Shown here: positions 62,302-64,000 of the stretch, in pieces | How positions within the stretch are numbered: position 1 is the stretch's first letter | How the letters are laid out: every line of letters begins with the position of its first letter | Position numbers and translations under genes: made by a program | Notes under the pieces: generated by a model | What the model was told of the DNA's origin: nothing | Databases searched by the model: none | The model's input: only the letters and a program-made list of their open reading frames with translations | Assembly: GCA_917880885.1 (NCBI GenBank) | Contig: OU862928.1 | Coordinates: 39,234,962 to 39,298,961, forward strand | Reading direction: 5' to 3' | Source: Limnephilus marmoratus | Lineage: Eukaryota; Arthropoda; Insecta; Trichoptera; Limnephilidae | DNA length: 64,000 bases

Positions 62302-62745
62302 TAGGGTTCCCAGATCAAAAAATTAAAATCCCGGAGAAAATTCCTGACATTTGATAAAAATTCCGGACTTTCGAAAGTTACGGAATTAACAAAGATATGC
62401 TCTTAAATACATATTTGCGATGCAGGCACAAAATGCCAATGTTGAGAGGGTATTTTCCTTAAGGGAACCCAATGGTCAAAAGAAAAGAATAGGCTTTCTG
62501 TAGAGTCTGTCAAGTTGTGAAATGTTCTACAAAACTATTATTAAAGATTCGGAAGTGTTGAACAATATTTCTGGGAGCAATAAATATCTGAAGTGATGTT
62601 TTTTCTTTGATTTGTAATAAAAATAATTTGGTTTATTTCATTTTTCATATCAATCTCCACTTAATTGTAGAAATTCCGGACTGTTTAGGATTCCCCCCGC
62701 ATTCCGGACTAAGACCTATAAAATTCCGGACGTATGGCAACCCTA
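62302..62745. mobile_element. hAT relic with transposase tail and 8-bp TSD
   Basis: Ends TAGGGTTCCCAGATC and, inverted, TAGGGTTGCCATACG, flanked by ACCCTGAC at 62294-62301 and 62746-62753. Inside (about 62420-62530, plus) NANVERVFS and, in the next frame, QWSKEKNRLSVESVKL represent the C-terminal dimerisation domain of a hAT transposase, broken by a frameshift. Confidence 0.8.
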
Positions 62746-62908
62746 ACCCTGACCGTAGCTATTGCTCCCGAACTCCGAATGATTAATCGACGAATCATTC
62801 GATTAATCGATATATCAAAATATATCGATCTTTTCCATCACTACTGTAATCTAAATATATATGTACAAGGTGGCTTATCAGATAATCAAATACATTCATT
62901 GGGTGTAA

Positions 62909-63307
62909 ACGTCATGTTATTGAGCAATGATTATGTAATGGTGATTTTATCAATATTAGTGTTAAATTCTCAGTTTTCTCTGATGTTATATTTATAAGTT
63001 TAAAGTTATTTTTCGTGTCGTTTATCTGCTAGTTAAAATAAATATTAAGTCCACTGTCCCGGTCAAGTAAGCAATCAACAAAAACTGAATACTGGAGACC
63101 TTGCGCAGAAAAGAACAGTTCGCTACGGTTTCCAGTGTAGACATTATGAGACTTTTCTGCGCAGTGTCTTTGGTTTATATAGATTCATTACACTTGCCAT
63201 TCGTACATGGGTACATGGAGATACTCACCAGCTACGTGACTGTGACGCAACCACAAGTAGCCTACCAATATACTATTCTTAAATGCTGGTTTCCCTACTC
63301 CGAAATA
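62909..63307 (+). repeat. dispersed repeat, copy 2 of 2, with central hairpin
   Basis: Homologous to 3517-3898 throughout, including the hairpin at 63075-63185 (CTTGCGCAGAAAAG and CTTTTCTGCGCAG arms). Confidence 0.65.
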
Positions 63308-63325
63308 TCATCATCACTATTGGCT

Positions 63326-63556
63326 CTACAACCCCTTGTGGGTCTTGGCCTCCTCAAGAGTCTTCTTCCACTCATCCCGGTTTTGTGTTAGCTCTCTCCT
63401 GTCTAGAAGCTCCAAGATAGATGTGTCTTTGAGGACGTTGTCGCTCCATCTTAGTCTTGGTCTTCACAGGCTCCTTCGCCCTATCGGTCTTGAGTTTAGC
63501 AGGGACTTTGGTGCTTGATGCTCGGTCATTCTCTCCACATGACCTAGCCACAGAAG
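63326..63556 (-). pseudogene. LINE ORF2 C-terminal fragment
   Basis: The minus strand encodes LLWLGHVERMTEHQAPKSLL, RPRLRWSDNVLKD, LLDRRELTQNRDEWKKTLEE and a stop at 63326-63328: the tail of an RTE-like LINE ORF2, comparable to those ending at 11076 and 38466. The polymerase is missing. Confidence 0.65.
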
Positions 63557-64000
63557 TCTTCCCCCGAAATATATAATTATTTAATTTTTCCTATTGTTCG
63601 TCCGTACGTGTAGATATTTACAAGCTACTCGAGCTTCATTCGCATAGCACATTCACTGCTCGTGAGTACCCGCCATACTTTTTTTTAAAGTTTTCTTTAT
63701 TCATTGAATCGTTTATTATACAGGGTGTTAAGAGACGTACTTGACTTACTTTAACCAGTGATTCCTGACATTATTTGGAGTAAAAAATGTACATGAAATT
63801 TTGGTCTCTGGCGACTTTTTGGATGACTTTTTTTTTCATTTTTTTTTCTTTAAAATGCAACAATTTTTTTTTCTTCTGCATGTCGTCACTGGTCATTGGA
63901 CCCCTAACCCCGCCTCCAACTGTCCAACACCTACCATTTTTTATATTTTTGTAGAAAAAAAAAATAAAACACCAAAAATGTCATCGGAGACCAAAATTTT
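63557..64000. other. AT-rich window end; repeat-like start
   Basis: TACAGGGTGTTAAGAGACGT at 63719 resembles the tip of a repeat seen in many insect genomes. Poly-T and poly-A runs follow. The window ends inside this segment. Confidence 0.35.

Overview
This is eukaryotic DNA, most consistent with an arthropod and probably an insect. It is AT-rich, with a density of animal-type transposons (Gypsy, Jockey-like and RTE-like LINEs, hAT, pogo/Tigger, piggyBac-like, PIF/Harbinger, Helitron and tRNA-derived SINEs), C2H2 zinc-finger debris, and TTAGG repeats, which are the usual insect telomere unit. No bacterial gene organisation, rRNA, CRISPR array or genuine tRNA gene is visible. The species cannot be named from the sequence alone.

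One gene dominates. At 17600-24946 (+) there is an uninterrupted 2,448-codon reading frame. In order it encodes: (1) an N-terminal zinc-binding module resembling the C-terminal RNA-binding domain of RIG-I-like receptors; (2) a Dicer/RIG-I-type SF2 helicase (TGMGKT, DEAH, SAT, QSRGRAR); (3) a complete cellular (QDE-1/RDR-type) RNA-dependent RNA polymerase with the DLDGD catalytic loop; (4) a Cid12/TUT-like nucleotidyltransferase with a PAP-associated domain; (5) a coiled coil and about 250 unrecognised C-terminal residues. The three activities that fission yeast assembles as separate RDRC subunits (Hrr1, Rdp1, Cid12), and that nematodes use as DRH/RdRP/CDE-1 partners, are here in one polypeptide. 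An inverted, decayed copy of a ~145-bp piece of the same gene lies just upstream (17281-17425). This is the best candidate for an undescribed system.

The rest is layered mobile DNA. 0-17 kb: a 2.6-kb hAT-like element with an 8-bp target duplication carrying a broken C2H2 zinc-finger array; a palindromic MITE; LINE 3' ends; a TA-flanked DNA transposon with a piggyBac-like MITE inside it; a pogo/Tigger-like element; a Helitron containing a large foldback with TTAGG repeats; a SINE; a PIF/Harbinger remnant. 25-36 kb: a series of MITEs (piggyBac-like, Harbinger-like, Tigger-like), a mixed-orientation minisatellite, and a decayed Jockey/CR1-like LINE interrupted by a SINE. 36-49 kb: a TA-flanked DNA transposon holding two later insertions, a 5'-truncated RTE-like LINE and a full-length Gypsy element (38519-48095) whose 1,297-bp LTRs differ at one visible site. 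49-62 kb: a hAT MITE, then a large non-autonomous LTR retrotransposon (50913-61235) with a proline-rich repetitive ORF in place of gag-pol; its 3' LTR is split by an apparently full-length, intact Jockey-type LINE (56195-60888). 62-64 kb: a hAT relic, a second copy of the repeat seen at 3.5 kb, and a LINE tail.

Domain assignments come from reading motifs by eye. No database search was possible. Many insertions are supported directly by target-site duplications or by an unoccupied copy of the same repeat elsewhere in the window.
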